Notes under the pieces: model-generated
Databases searched by the model: none
Told to the model about the DNA's origin: nothing
The model's input: the letters and a program-made list of their open reading frames with translations, nothing else
Translations under genes and position numbers: made by a program
Shown: in pieces, positions 1 through 5,061 of the stretch
Layout: every line of letters starts with the position of its first letter
How positions within the stretch are numbered: the first letter of the stretch is position 1
NCBI GenBank assembly: GCA_964427955.1
Contig: CAYRWY010000424.1
Coordinates: 1 to 5,061, forward strand
Length of the DNA stretch: 5,061 bases
DNA from: JACRBK01 sp964427955
GTDB taxonomy: Bacteria; Chloroflexota; Anaerolineae; Aggregatilineales; Aggregatilineaceae
Direction: 5' to 3'

Positions 1-7
1 CTTCATG

Positions 8-13
8 CCTCCT
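8..13 (-). promoter_or_regulatory. Strong Shine-Dalgarno of the next gene (expected major capsid protein)
   Basis: AGGAGG on the coding strand, a full match to the anti-Shine-Dalgarno. An ATG at 6-4 is only one base downstream, too near for good initiation, so the real start is probably just outside the window. By gene order (scaffold followed by capsid) and by the strength of the site, the gene is expected to be the major capsid protein, but none of it can be verified here. Confidence 0.6.
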
Positions 14-34
14 GTTCTGAGTTCAACTCAGAAC
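14..34. repeat. Perfect 10-bp inverted repeat at the scaffold stop codon
   Basis: On the coding strand, arm GTTCTGAGTT, one base, then arm AACTCAGAAC; all ten positions match. As RNA it can form an 8-bp stem with a 5-base loop. It contains the scaffold TGA (30-28) and ends directly against AGGAGG at 13-8. On the coding strand no U-run follows, so it is not a standard terminator for these genes. On the plus strand it is followed by ATCTTTTT and would look like a weak intrinsic terminator, although those Ts also encode the scaffold's terminal lysines. Confidence 0.65.
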
Positions 35-699
35 ATCTTTTTGACGGTCTTTTTGGCCGTCTCGGCGATCTTTTTGGCATCGCCGGTCTGGGTGGGGACC
101 GTCGATCCCTGGTTGGAGGGAACACCCCCGCCTTCTTCCGCGAACCACTCCGGGCGGGCCTTGACGCACTTGGTCACGATGGCTTTGGCCAGGGTTTCGT
201 TGACGGTGAAATCGTCGGTGTCCTCGCCCGATCCCGCGACCAGCTTGTCAAGGTCCTCGACGGCGTACTGCCGCGCCCAACCCACCACGTCCTCCGGGCG
301 TTTCGCGCGTGCCCCGACGGCATCGCGGATGGCCTTATCCGACATGTCGGTGCGGCGCTTGGTCAGCAAGCCCTCGTATTTCTGCTTCCAGCCATCCCGG
401 TCAGCCGTGAGGGTCTGGATCGTTTCCGTGGCGCGCTGCAATTCGGTTTTCTGGCCGTCGAGCACCGCCTTGCCGTCGGTGAACGTCTTTTTGAGCGTGT
501 CCAGATCGGTCACGCCCAGCTCGGCCAACAGCTTATTGATGCTCTCTTGTCGCGCGCGATCCAGACGGGTGGGCAGCCACTCCGGGTCCTGGTTCTCGGT
601 GTCCGATGGCGTCGCAGGGGGTGCCCCGGTTTTTTCCGTCATGGGGGACGTCGGCGTCTGCGTTCCTTCGGGTGTTCCTGGTACGGTTGGTTCGGGCAT
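28..699 (-). CDS. Capsid scaffolding-type protein (gp20/DUF4355-like)
   Basis: 223 residues. Scaffolding proteins direct polymerisation of the major capsid protein into a procapsid and then leave. The sequence has the expected build: a disordered Pro/Thr/Glu-rich N-terminus (1-38); the segment EWLPTRLDRARQESINKLLAELGV (about 40-63), typical of this class; a predicted coiled coil through KKTFTDGKAVLDGQKTELQRATETIQTLTADRDGWKQKYEGLL (about 70-112); a middle helical region; another disordered linker (190-207); and a Lys-rich C-terminal helix KKIAETAKKTVKKMF (209-223), as in scaffolds that dock on capsid protein through a basic tail. Its position after a gp7-like gene and before the expected capsid gene supports the call. 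The start at 699 has a good Shine-Dalgarno. The family name is by resemblance of architecture, not a search. Confidence 0.8.
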   Translation of the reverse strand: MPEPTVPGTPEGTQTPTSPMTEKTGAPPATPSDTENQDPEWLPTRLDRARQESINKLLAELGVTDLDTLKKTFTDGKAVLDGQKTELQRATETIQTLTADRDGWKQKYEGLLTKRRTDMSDKAIRDAVGARAKRPEDVVGWARQYAVEDLDKLVAGSGEDTDDFTVNETLAKAIVTKCVKARPEWFAEEGGGVPSNQGSTVPTQTGDAKKIAETAKKTVKKMF

Positions 700-706
700 G
701 GCTTGC

Positions 707-716
707 TATCCTCTCC
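707..716 (-). promoter_or_regulatory. Ribosome binding site of the scaffold gene
   Basis: The purine-rich stretch GGAGAGGA lies on the coding strand just upstream of the scaffold ATG at 699, its 3' end about 9 bases away. It is the best Shine-Dalgarno match inside this gene string, fitting a protein needed in large amounts and lacking coupling to an upstream gene. Confidence 0.6.
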
Positions 717-739
717 ACTACTCTCAGGGGTTAACCGCC

Positions 740-812
740 CCCCGGTGGCGTAAGTCGGGAACCCTGGACTCGAACCAGATCACCTGTGCGCCTCCCGCAC
801 CCGTCCCCGGTG
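740..812. repeat. 8-bp direct repeat around the tRNA-like element
   Basis: CCCCGGTG on the plus strand occurs at 740-747 and again at 805-812, 65 bases apart. The copies bracket the tRNA-like fold; the 805-812 copy overlaps the acceptor-type strand. On the coding strand each copy reads CACCGGGG. It could be a target-site duplication, an att-like remnant, the basis of an alternative RNA pairing, or coincidence in GC-rich DNA. Confidence 0.4.
755..809 (-). ncRNA. Compact tRNA-like structure lacking a D arm (candidate)
   Basis: On the coding strand, CGGGGAC (809-803) can pair over all 7 positions (one G-U) with GTTCCCG (762-756). Immediately inside the latter lies a T-arm: TCTGG (779-775), loop TTCGAGT (774-768), CCAGG (767-763). 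This fits the universal TTCRANY T-loop and joins the acceptor strand with no spacer, as in tRNA. An unpaired A755 follows in the discriminator position, but no CCA is encoded. The 23 bases between acceptor and T-arm form only one hairpin, GTGCG/CGCAC with loop GGAGG, where a normal tRNA needs D and anticodon arms. There is no U33-like loop, so it is unlikely to decode. It could be an mRNA processing signal, a tRNA mimic, a decayed tRNA, or chance in GC-rich DNA. Confidence 0.4.
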
Positions 813-1433
813 TTACCCTAACCACAGCTCATCCAGCGGTATGGCTCCCGCGGCGCGCACTTCTTCCCACTCGTGATCGCAGTTGGGATGGCGCGGCATG
901 GGATACCGCCGCCGGACCGCATCCGAGACCACGCCCTGGCGCATCAGGTCGATGCAGTCGTCGCACACCGGCGGCGGGCCGGTCAGGATGTGGCCCAGCG
1001 CCTGGACGCCGTTTTCCTCGAGGAAGCGCGACTTGGCGTAGTCTCGCACCCGGCCCACCGTCTGCGCCGACACCATGCGGCTGTGCCAGGCGGTGCGCTG
1101 CGCCTCCCAGTCCTGCATGTTTTTAAGGTAGTAGTAGCGGTTCCCCTTGGGATTGGCCTCGAACAACCGCTGTAACTGCCGTTCTACGGCTTTGTTCCAG
1201 GTGGCCGCGATGCTCTCCGCGTCTTCGCGCGCCCAGTCCTTCAGCGTTTGCAGGTCGCGTCCGGAAGGGTCACGGGGCGACAGGGACAGCCCGGTATACT
1301 GCTGGGCTTTTTCCCGTAAGGCCGTGCGCCAGGCCTGCTTTTCCTGGCTCAGCAGATCGTTGGCCAACTGGTCGGTATCGCTGTCCTGATACCGGTAGGC
1401 CAGCGCCAGGATGTGCAGCAGGCGGCTGGTCAT
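813..1433 (-). CDS. Minor head / head morphogenesis protein (SPP1 gp7 / Mu F type)
   Basis: 206 residues. Proteins of this family are minor capsid components that bind the portal and take part in procapsid assembly or DNA delivery. The N-terminal two thirds are helical and charged, with many Gln and Arg residues. The diagnostic part is C-terminal: a long helix MVSAQTVGRVRDYAKSRFLEENG (120-142), then a CDDC pair (Cys157, Cys160), LMRQGVVSDA, and a PRHPNCDH segment (His182, Cys185, His187). The family pattern is CxxC, about 20 residues, then P-x-HPNCxC; here the last Cys is His. The protein is shorter than SPP1 gp7 and has no ADP-ribosyltransferase or other C-terminal extension, ending 19 residues after the cluster. 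Its ATG overlaps the upstream stop as ATGA and has no good Shine-Dalgarno, which implies translational coupling. The C-terminal call is firm; the N-terminal role is not visible. Confidence 0.85.
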   Translation of the reverse strand: MTSRLLHILALAYRYQDSDTDQLANDLLSQEKQAWRTALREKAQQYTGLSLSPRDPSGRDLQTLKDWAREDAESIAATWNKAVERQLQRLFEANPKGNRYYYLKNMQDWEAQRTAWHSRMVSAQTVGRVRDYAKSRFLEENGVQALGHILTGPPPVCDDCIDLMRQGVVSDAVRRRYPMPRHPNCDHEWEEVRAAGAIPLDELWLG

Positions 1434-1732
1434 GGCTCAGTCTCGTTGGCCTCGTCCACCAGCCGGTCGAATTCTTCCGCCGACATGCGGCTGAGCGTCT
1501 CGACCGCGCGGGCCATGACGCTGCCCACGGACGTTTGGACGACCGCCATCGTGCTGCGCAGGTCCTCGCGCCGTCCGGGCGGCTGCCGGTCCACGTTCAA
1601 CCGGTCGCGATGGCTGGCTTCCATCAGCATCAGGGCGATGCGCTGCTTGGCGGCCAGCGGGAGATTCAGCCGGTCCAGTTGGGCGACGCGGGCGCGCAGT
1701 TCCTGATCTGACAGCGGCGGGATGTGCGGCAT
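1430..1732 (-). CDS. Hypothetical 100-residue head-region protein
   Basis: I do not recognise this protein. It has 100 residues and looks mostly helical: a first amphipathic stretch with SDQELRARVAQLDRL (about 8-22), a second helix around AAKQRIALMLMEASHRDRL (27-45), a basic Pro/Arg linker (46-57) and a third helical part ending acidic (SAEEFDRLVDEANETEP). It has no signal peptide, membrane segment or cysteine. The reading frame is convincing because its start follows the portal stop by one base (TAA, c, ATG) with a purine-rich GGAAGAG just upstream, and its TGA overlaps the next gene's ATG as ATGA. Lying between portal and head morphogenesis genes, it is probably a small virion or assembly factor made together with them, but that role is inferred from position only. 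Confidence 0.75.
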   Translation of the reverse strand: MPHIPPLSDQELRARVAQLDRLNLPLAAKQRIALMLMEASHRDRLNVDRQPPGRREDLRSTMAVVQTSVGSVMARAVETLSRMSAEEFDRLVDEANETEP

Positions 1733-1733
1733 G

Positions 1734-3257
1734 TTACTCTTCCATTCCGGCTAGGCCCGATACGGCTGCCGCGCCAAACGCCCCAGCCACCTGCAGCTCC
1801 TGGTTGACCTTGTCCGCCCAGGCACGGTCGATGAGGTCCTGCGGGATGCCGCCGATCATCTGCCAGATCAGCCAGGCGGGCGCGCCCGACGCGGTGAGAG
1901 CTTCGACCCGCTCTTTCAGGGTGAGCGTGTCTTCGATGATGCTGCGCTCCCCTACTGAATGCGCCAGGTCGCCCTGAGCAAAACTGTCCGGGCTGAAGGC
2001 CTCGAAGCCTTCGTAGCCGTGATACGCCGCGATGCTGATACCCATCTGGTCCAGCCGCACCAGCGCGTCGTCGTAGCGCGCCCGCGCCTCGACGAAGCGA
2101 GCAATCGCGTCCGCATAGCCTGCTTTGACGCCAGGGGCGGTCATCTGCCCCTGCTGGCGGATGTCGGGCAGCGCCAGTTCGGGATAGTCGCGCGTCAGCT
2201 CGGTTAACTGCGAGGCGACGTTGGCCTGCACCGACGCCAGATCGATCTGCGTGACCAGGGGGACCATGCTGGACCCTTCCGGGCCGTAGATCACCGGCAG
2301 CCGTGCCCGGTCGTTGCCCGACTCTTTCATTTCGAGTTCTTCGGGACCGTTCACCCCGGCAGCATAAAACGGCGGGTCGAGCAGCCGCCGCATATAGTCA
2401 TTGGCCTTGGACGCCTGGTCGTTCAGCTCGTCGATCTTGTTCCAGGCCGTGTGAAAGGCATTCGCCCCGAAGCGGAAGCCCACCTGATCGCTGTGTTTCA
2501 GCCAGACCACCGGCACGAAGCCGTAGGGATTCGGCCATTCGGGCAGGGGTCTGCCGGTCGCCGCATCGGTCACGTAGGCGAAGGGCTGGCCGTCGCGGAA
2601 GGTACGGAAGCGATCACCGTCGATGATCTCTTCGCGCAGGTACTGCCGGTCGGTCTCCGCGTCCTTCTCGTAGTAGGCATAGTGGATGGCCTTGACGTTG
2701 CCCATCGCGTCGAACCGGACCTCGTAGATCGTGTCCGGGTTCTGCACCTCGAAGTAACACTTGCGCCGCGCCAGGTCGTTGACCACCTTGACCGGCGCGT
2801 CGCCGACCATCGCTCCGGTGCGCACGAACTCGGCTTTTTTGAACTGCCAGTTGGACCACAGCCACAACTGGCGGATAGCGGTCGTGAGGGCCCCGTTGGC
2901 TCCATCCAGTCCTTCGAGGGGGATGGCCCCGGCGACCAGCGTTTTCAGGTCCAGGTTGCCGCCCCACACCAGCGCGACGTAGGCTTCCACCAGCCGGAAA
3001 ACCGGGTTGTAGATGGGCCGGGTGTACTTGTACAGGTCCTTGTCGGTGATGAACTGCGTCGCATAGGCCTGCACCTGGCTGTACGCCGTGTTGTGGTAGT
3101 AGTGCCGCGCATGGACGTAACGTTGGAGCCGCGCATCGAAGCTGTCCCAGTCCAGCAGCAGCGACGTGGGAGCCAACGCGTCCTGGCGAAAAGACCTCAC
3201 CCCGGCCACCAGGCCGGTTTTCAGTGCGTCCATCAGTCGTCTCCAATAACCCGCCAT
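1734..3257 (-). CDS. Phage portal protein
   Basis: 507 residues, the normal portal length. Portals form a dodecameric ring at one capsid vertex, through which DNA enters and leaves and on which terminase and neck proteins dock. Supporting features are a Tyr/His-rich N-terminal helix region (RYVHARHYYHNTAYSQVQ, about 46-63); the segment YNPVFRLVEAYVALVWGG (about 83-100), resembling the early helix of portal families; the motif NPYGFVPVVWLKHSD (about 243-257), matching the NPxGxVPVV signature of many portals; and a long helical section AWNKIDELNDQASKANDYMRRLLDPP (about 271-296), typical of the stem and wing region. The C-terminus is rich in Ala and Gly. The gene starts 10 bases after the TerL stop with only a weak purine-rich site (GGGTAGGG). 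The terL-portal order agrees with the call. I cannot name its portal subfamily. Confidence 0.88.
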   Translation of the reverse strand: MAGYWRRLMDALKTGLVAGVRSFRQDALAPTSLLLDWDSFDARLQRYVHARHYYHNTAYSQVQAYATQFITDKDLYKYTRPIYNPVFRLVEAYVALVWGGNLDLKTLVAGAIPLEGLDGANGALTTAIRQLWLWSNWQFKKAEFVRTGAMVGDAPVKVVNDLARRKCYFEVQNPDTIYEVRFDAMGNVKAIHYAYYEKDAETDRQYLREEIIDGDRFRTFRDGQPFAYVTDAATGRPLPEWPNPYGFVPVVWLKHSDQVGFRFGANAFHTAWNKIDELNDQASKANDYMRRLLDPPFYAAGVNGPEELEMKESGNDRARLPVIYGPEGSSMVPLVTQIDLASVQANVASQLTELTRDYPELALPDIRQQGQMTAPGVKAGYADAIARFVEARARYDDALVRLDQMGISIAAYHGYEGFEAFSPDSFAQGDLAHSVGERSIIEDTLTLKERVEALTASGAPAWLIWQMIGGIPQDLIDRAWADKVNQELQVAGAFGAAAVSGLAGMEE

Positions 3258-3267
3258 CGCCCTACCC

Positions 3268-4713
3268 TTAGCCGCGATACGAACTCAAGCCCTCCGGCCC
3301 GGCTCCTCTGGTGGCCGTCGTTTTGTGGGTCACCCCCACGACGACGTAACGCAGCGCGTCCAGCCGGTGAAAGCGTTCTTTGTTTTTGATCACCTCCGTC
3401 GGCTGGTCGTTTTCGTCCAGCTTGCGGCGGTACGAGCCAATCTCGTCCAGCACCCCGGTGCAGTCATCCGTGATGTACAGCCGGTGCTCTTTGAGCAGTT
3501 GGATCACCCGGTCGATCCCGGCTTCGACATCGCCGACCGGCGGCTCCGCCACATTGGTGATCCCCGCCGCACGCCAGTCCTTACGCTGCTGGCGTTCGGA
3601 CTTGTTGCCGATGAACCAGCGGATCACCCGCTCCCGGTGGACGCTCACGAGCGTCTTGGCCTCGTGGGCGTGCTCCGCCGTGCTCTTGTCCCCGGCCAGG
3701 CTCTCGCGGTAGAGGTAGAACACGTCCTCCGCCGGATCGTGCGCCAGCCAGATCGTCCCTTGATGCACCGCGCCCGGATCGATGCCCACCCAGCGCGGCC
3801 AGGTGGAGGGCGGCAGGAACGCTTTCACTTTATGCCCGCCCTGCTCCCGGTAGCGGTCGAGGAAGGCGTTGTAGATCAGCCCGGCAGGACGCTCGAACTG
3901 GCCGAGGTAGAACATCCGGAACTTCCAGTCGTCCATCGTGCGCCGTCGTTCTTCGAATTCCTCGCGCGGGAACGACGGGTTGCTGAGGCTGGAGAACTGG
4001 ATCAGGGCGATCTGCTTGTCGCCCGCCTTCCAGCGGTCGTACACCTGCTGCTTGAGCCAGCCCAGGTTGTAGGGCGTGGTCGTGATGAGGATGCGCCCGC
4101 GGTGGATGGACAACCGGCGTAACACCGCCTCGTATGCGCCGAGCGTGAACTCGTCCTGCCCCGCTTCGTCCAGCCAGGCTGCTTTGGCCGTTGCGGATTC
4201 GAGGCCGCCTTCTGCCGAGGCCGAACGCATGATGATGCGCCCCCACATCCGGTTGACGTCCGCCGCGCGTTTCGCCCCGAAGACGTACTGCCCGCTGGCG
4301 TCCCGCACCGGTACCCACAGCCCGCTCTTTTCGTCCCGCTGGTGCTGGCAGATCTCCAGCACCCCGTCGCCCGCCCAGTAGCGCGCGATGCCCAGCGCGT
4401 CCTCGAAGGTCTCGCGCAGCGCCGGCAGCATCTTCATCTTGAACAGGTCGAAGGTGGCCGTCACCGCCAGATAGTCGCCGGGGCCGTGCGTGTAGATTTC
4501 GCGCCACAGCCACCAGGGGCCAAACGACGTCTTGCCGCCCTGGGTGCCGCTGATCACCGCCACGATGCGCTGCGGGCTGTACCAGGCCTGCGCCTGTCCG
4601 CGGTGCATCCCCGAAAAGTCCAGGTCCACCACCGGCAGCCCATCGGCGTTGCTGCGCCGCGTCAGCCGGTAGAGTCGTTTGTCGGTTGGTAAGGTGCTGG
4701 GGTCAGCCGCCAT
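3268..4713 (-). CDS. terL: Terminase large subunit (packaging ATPase and nuclease)
   Basis: This is the packaging motor: it docks on the portal, uses ATP to move DNA into the procapsid and cuts the concatemer. Taking the ATG at 4713 gives 481 residues, the usual size. The N-terminal ATPase half has a Gln/Trp-containing adenine-binding stretch followed by Walker A SGTQGGKTS (about 55-63), Walker B with the catalytic acid in AAWLDEAGQ (Asp182-Glu183), and coupling motif TTTPYN (about 211-216). The C-terminal RNase H-like nuclease half starts at WVGIDPG (Asp312), continues with GNKSERQQRKDW (Glu373 a possible metal ligand) and ends with HRLDALRY (Asp452). The 4713 start is preferred because AAGGA (4722-4726) lies 8 bases upstream; the ATG at 4722 is too close to it, and the GTG at 4767 would add a basic, Trp-rich, unlikely extension. 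It overlaps the upstream gene by 11 bases. Confidence 0.95.
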   Translation of the reverse strand: MAADPSTLPTDKRLYRLTRRSNADGLPVVDLDFSGMHRGQAQAWYSPQRIVAVISGTQGGKTSFGPWWLWREIYTHGPGDYLAVTATFDLFKMKMLPALRETFEDALGIARYWAGDGVLEICQHQRDEKSGLWVPVRDASGQYVFGAKRAADVNRMWGRIIMRSASAEGGLESATAKAAWLDEAGQDEFTLGAYEAVLRRLSIHRGRILITTTPYNLGWLKQQVYDRWKAGDKQIALIQFSSLSNPSFPREEFEERRRTMDDWKFRMFYLGQFERPAGLIYNAFLDRYREQGGHKVKAFLPPSTWPRWVGIDPGAVHQGTIWLAHDPAEDVFYLYRESLAGDKSTAEHAHEAKTLVSVHRERVIRWFIGNKSERQQRKDWRAAGITNVAEPPVGDVEAGIDRVIQLLKEHRLYITDDCTGVLDEIGSYRRKLDENDQPTEVIKNKERFHRLDALRYVVVGVTHKTTATRGAGPEGLSSYRG

Positions 4714-5061
4714 CCCCGTCATCCTTGGGTGGCGGCGGCGGAACCAACAGGAAGGCCACCGGGGCACTGCCGTTGATGTTGATCTGCTGCGCCGGTGGCT
4801 CCACGCCTGCGGCGGTGGATTGCAGCTTGTCGGCCACTTCCAGCGCTTTGAGCATGGCCTGCACGTCGATTTGTAAGGTGACGATCTCTTTGGCGGGCTG
4901 GCCGTCGCTGGCTTTCACCAGCCGCCGGGTGGTCTTCAGGAACTGCGGCGTCTCCCGCAGGATGTCGTTGGCGAGCTGCCGCAGCGCCTCGCCCGCTTCC
5001 CAGTTGGCTTCGCGCACCGCCCGGCGGCGCTCTGCCCACAGGACCTGGTCGCGCTGCTTCT
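4703..5061 (-). CDS. Probable terminase small subunit, C-terminal part (runs off the right edge)
   Basis: The frame is open to the window edge, giving at least 118 residues; the true start lies beyond 5061. An in-frame GTG at 5017 exists, but the 14 codons before it read like normal protein (basic, KQRDQVLWAERRRAVRE), so I treat the gene as partial. The visible part is mostly charged helix, then a segment rich in Gln and Ala, a QININ stretch, five consecutive prolines and an acidic KDDGDGG tail. No DNA-binding helix-turn-helix is visible; in small terminases that would be N-terminal and so outside the window. The assignment rests mainly on position: the gene sits directly upstream of TerL and overlaps it by 11 bases, as small subunits normally do. 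Small terminases recognise the phage DNA and modulate TerL. Another helical protein of the packaging module is possible. Confidence 0.55.
   Translation of the reverse strand, partial: KQRDQVLWAERRRAVREANWEAGEALRQLANDILRETPQFLKTTRRLVKASDGQPAKEIVTLQIDVQAMLKALEVADKLQSTAAGVEPPAQQININGSAPVAFLLVPPPPPKDDGDGG
4722..4726 (-). promoter_or_regulatory. Shine-Dalgarno of the large terminase gene, inside the upstream gene
   Basis: AAGGA on the coding strand, 8 bases before the ATG at 4713. It lies within the last codons of the small-subunit gene (Lys-Asp of the acidic tail), so TerL translation is probably coupled to ribosomes finishing that gene. This site decides the TerL start. Confidence 0.6.

Larger units (their letters stand above)
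700..812 (-). other. 113-base intergenic gap between head morphogenesis and scaffold genes
   Basis: This is the only real gap in an otherwise overlapping or abutting gene string. On the coding strand it holds, in order, a tRNA-like fold (755-809), a G-rich run followed by the palindrome GGTTAACC (729-736), and the purine-rich ribosome binding site of the scaffold gene. One small open frame can be read: GTG at 783 to TGA at 724, encoding MIWFESRVPDLRHRGAVNP, with GGAGG 7 bases upstream. That frame runs through the T-arm, and its WFES comes directly from the T-loop bases, so I take it as a by-product rather than a gene. I see no convincing sigma-70-type promoter and no U-run terminator here. 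Confidence 0.6.

Noticed and set aside
4..6. ATG at the left edge as the capsid gene start
   Set aside because: Only one base separates it from AGGAGG, too short for efficient initiation; the start is probably beyond the window.
724..783. The 19-codon GTG frame as a real gene
   Set aside because: Very short, its Shine-Dalgarno lies within a stable hairpin, and its residues are explained by the T-arm bases; kept only as an observation.
755..827. A complete standard cloverleaf tRNA
   Set aside because: Placing the 5' end at the normal distance from the T-arm (about 827) gives no pairing with GTTCCCG, and there is no anticodon loop with T33. Only the compact D-armless fold pairs.
5..1126. Long plus-strand open frame of 373 residues
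   Set aside because: Antisense to the scaffold and head morphogenesis genes; low-complexity Ser/Arg/Pro-rich composition with no recognisable domain, and it crosses the intergenic gap and two well-supported genes. GC-rich coding DNA readily gives such shadows.
2451..3389. Plus-strand open frame of 312 residues opposite the portal gene
   Set aside because: Rich in His, Val, Arg and Asp as expected from the complement of GC-rich codons; it runs across the portal/TerL junction and shows no known motif.
3325..4122. Plus-strand open frame of 265 residues opposite the large terminase gene
   Set aside because: The minus-strand frame has clear ATPase and nuclease motifs here; the plus-strand product has shadow composition and no ribosome binding evidence.
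4714..4767. Extended TerL start at the GTG at 4767 (or ATG at 4722)
   Set aside because: The extension would be Trp/Arg-rich and lie deep within the upstream gene, while AAGGA at proper distance supports the ATG at 4713.
1..5061. CRISPR arrays, insertion sequences, lysogeny or defence genes
   Set aside because: No regularly spaced repeats, transposase, integrase or repressor-like frames are visible; the space is filled by packaging and head genes.

Overview
The window is a near-continuous block of the DNA-packaging and head-assembly module of a tailed double-stranded DNA phage or prophage. All genes lie on the minus strand, so the transcript runs from the right edge (about 5061) to the left edge (1). 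The DNA is GC-rich, roughly 60% by eye, which suggests a high-GC bacterial host. No gene identifies the host, and nothing shows whether this is a free virus or an integrated prophage.

In transcription order the layout is: the C-terminal part of a probable small terminase subunit or terminase partner (4703-5061, cut by the window edge); the large terminase subunit, with ATPase and nuclease halves (3268-4713); the portal protein (1734-3257); a 100-residue protein of unknown function (1430-1732); a short SPP1 gp7/Mu F-type head morphogenesis protein with a C-terminal Cys/His cluster (813-1433); a 113-base non-coding gap (700-812); and a scaffolding-type protein (28-699). A strong Shine-Dalgarno sequence at 8-13 announces a further gene off the left edge. 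By gene order this should be the major capsid protein. TerL would dock on the portal and pump DNA into a procapsid built on the scaffold, while the gp7-like protein is a minor head component. There is no room for a capsid protease between portal and scaffold, so this looks like a scaffold-based head pathway rather than one with an HK97-type protease.

The genes are tightly coupled. TerS and TerL overlap by 11 bases, TerL and portal are 10 bases apart, portal and the 100-residue gene are separated by one base, and that gene overlaps the head morphogenesis gene as ATGA. Against this packing, the 113-base gap at 700-812 stands out. On the coding strand it contains a good tRNA-like fold: a 7-bp acceptor-type stem, a canonical T-arm with a TTCGAGT loop abutting that stem exactly as in tRNA, and only one extra hairpin where the D and anticodon arms would be. 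This compact 55-nt element, with an 8-bp direct repeat around it and an alternative pairing, is the most unusual thing in the window.

A second structure, a perfect 10-bp inverted repeat, spans the scaffold stop codon and ends directly against the Shine-Dalgarno of the next gene. The long plus-strand open frames are judged to be antisense shadows of these genes.
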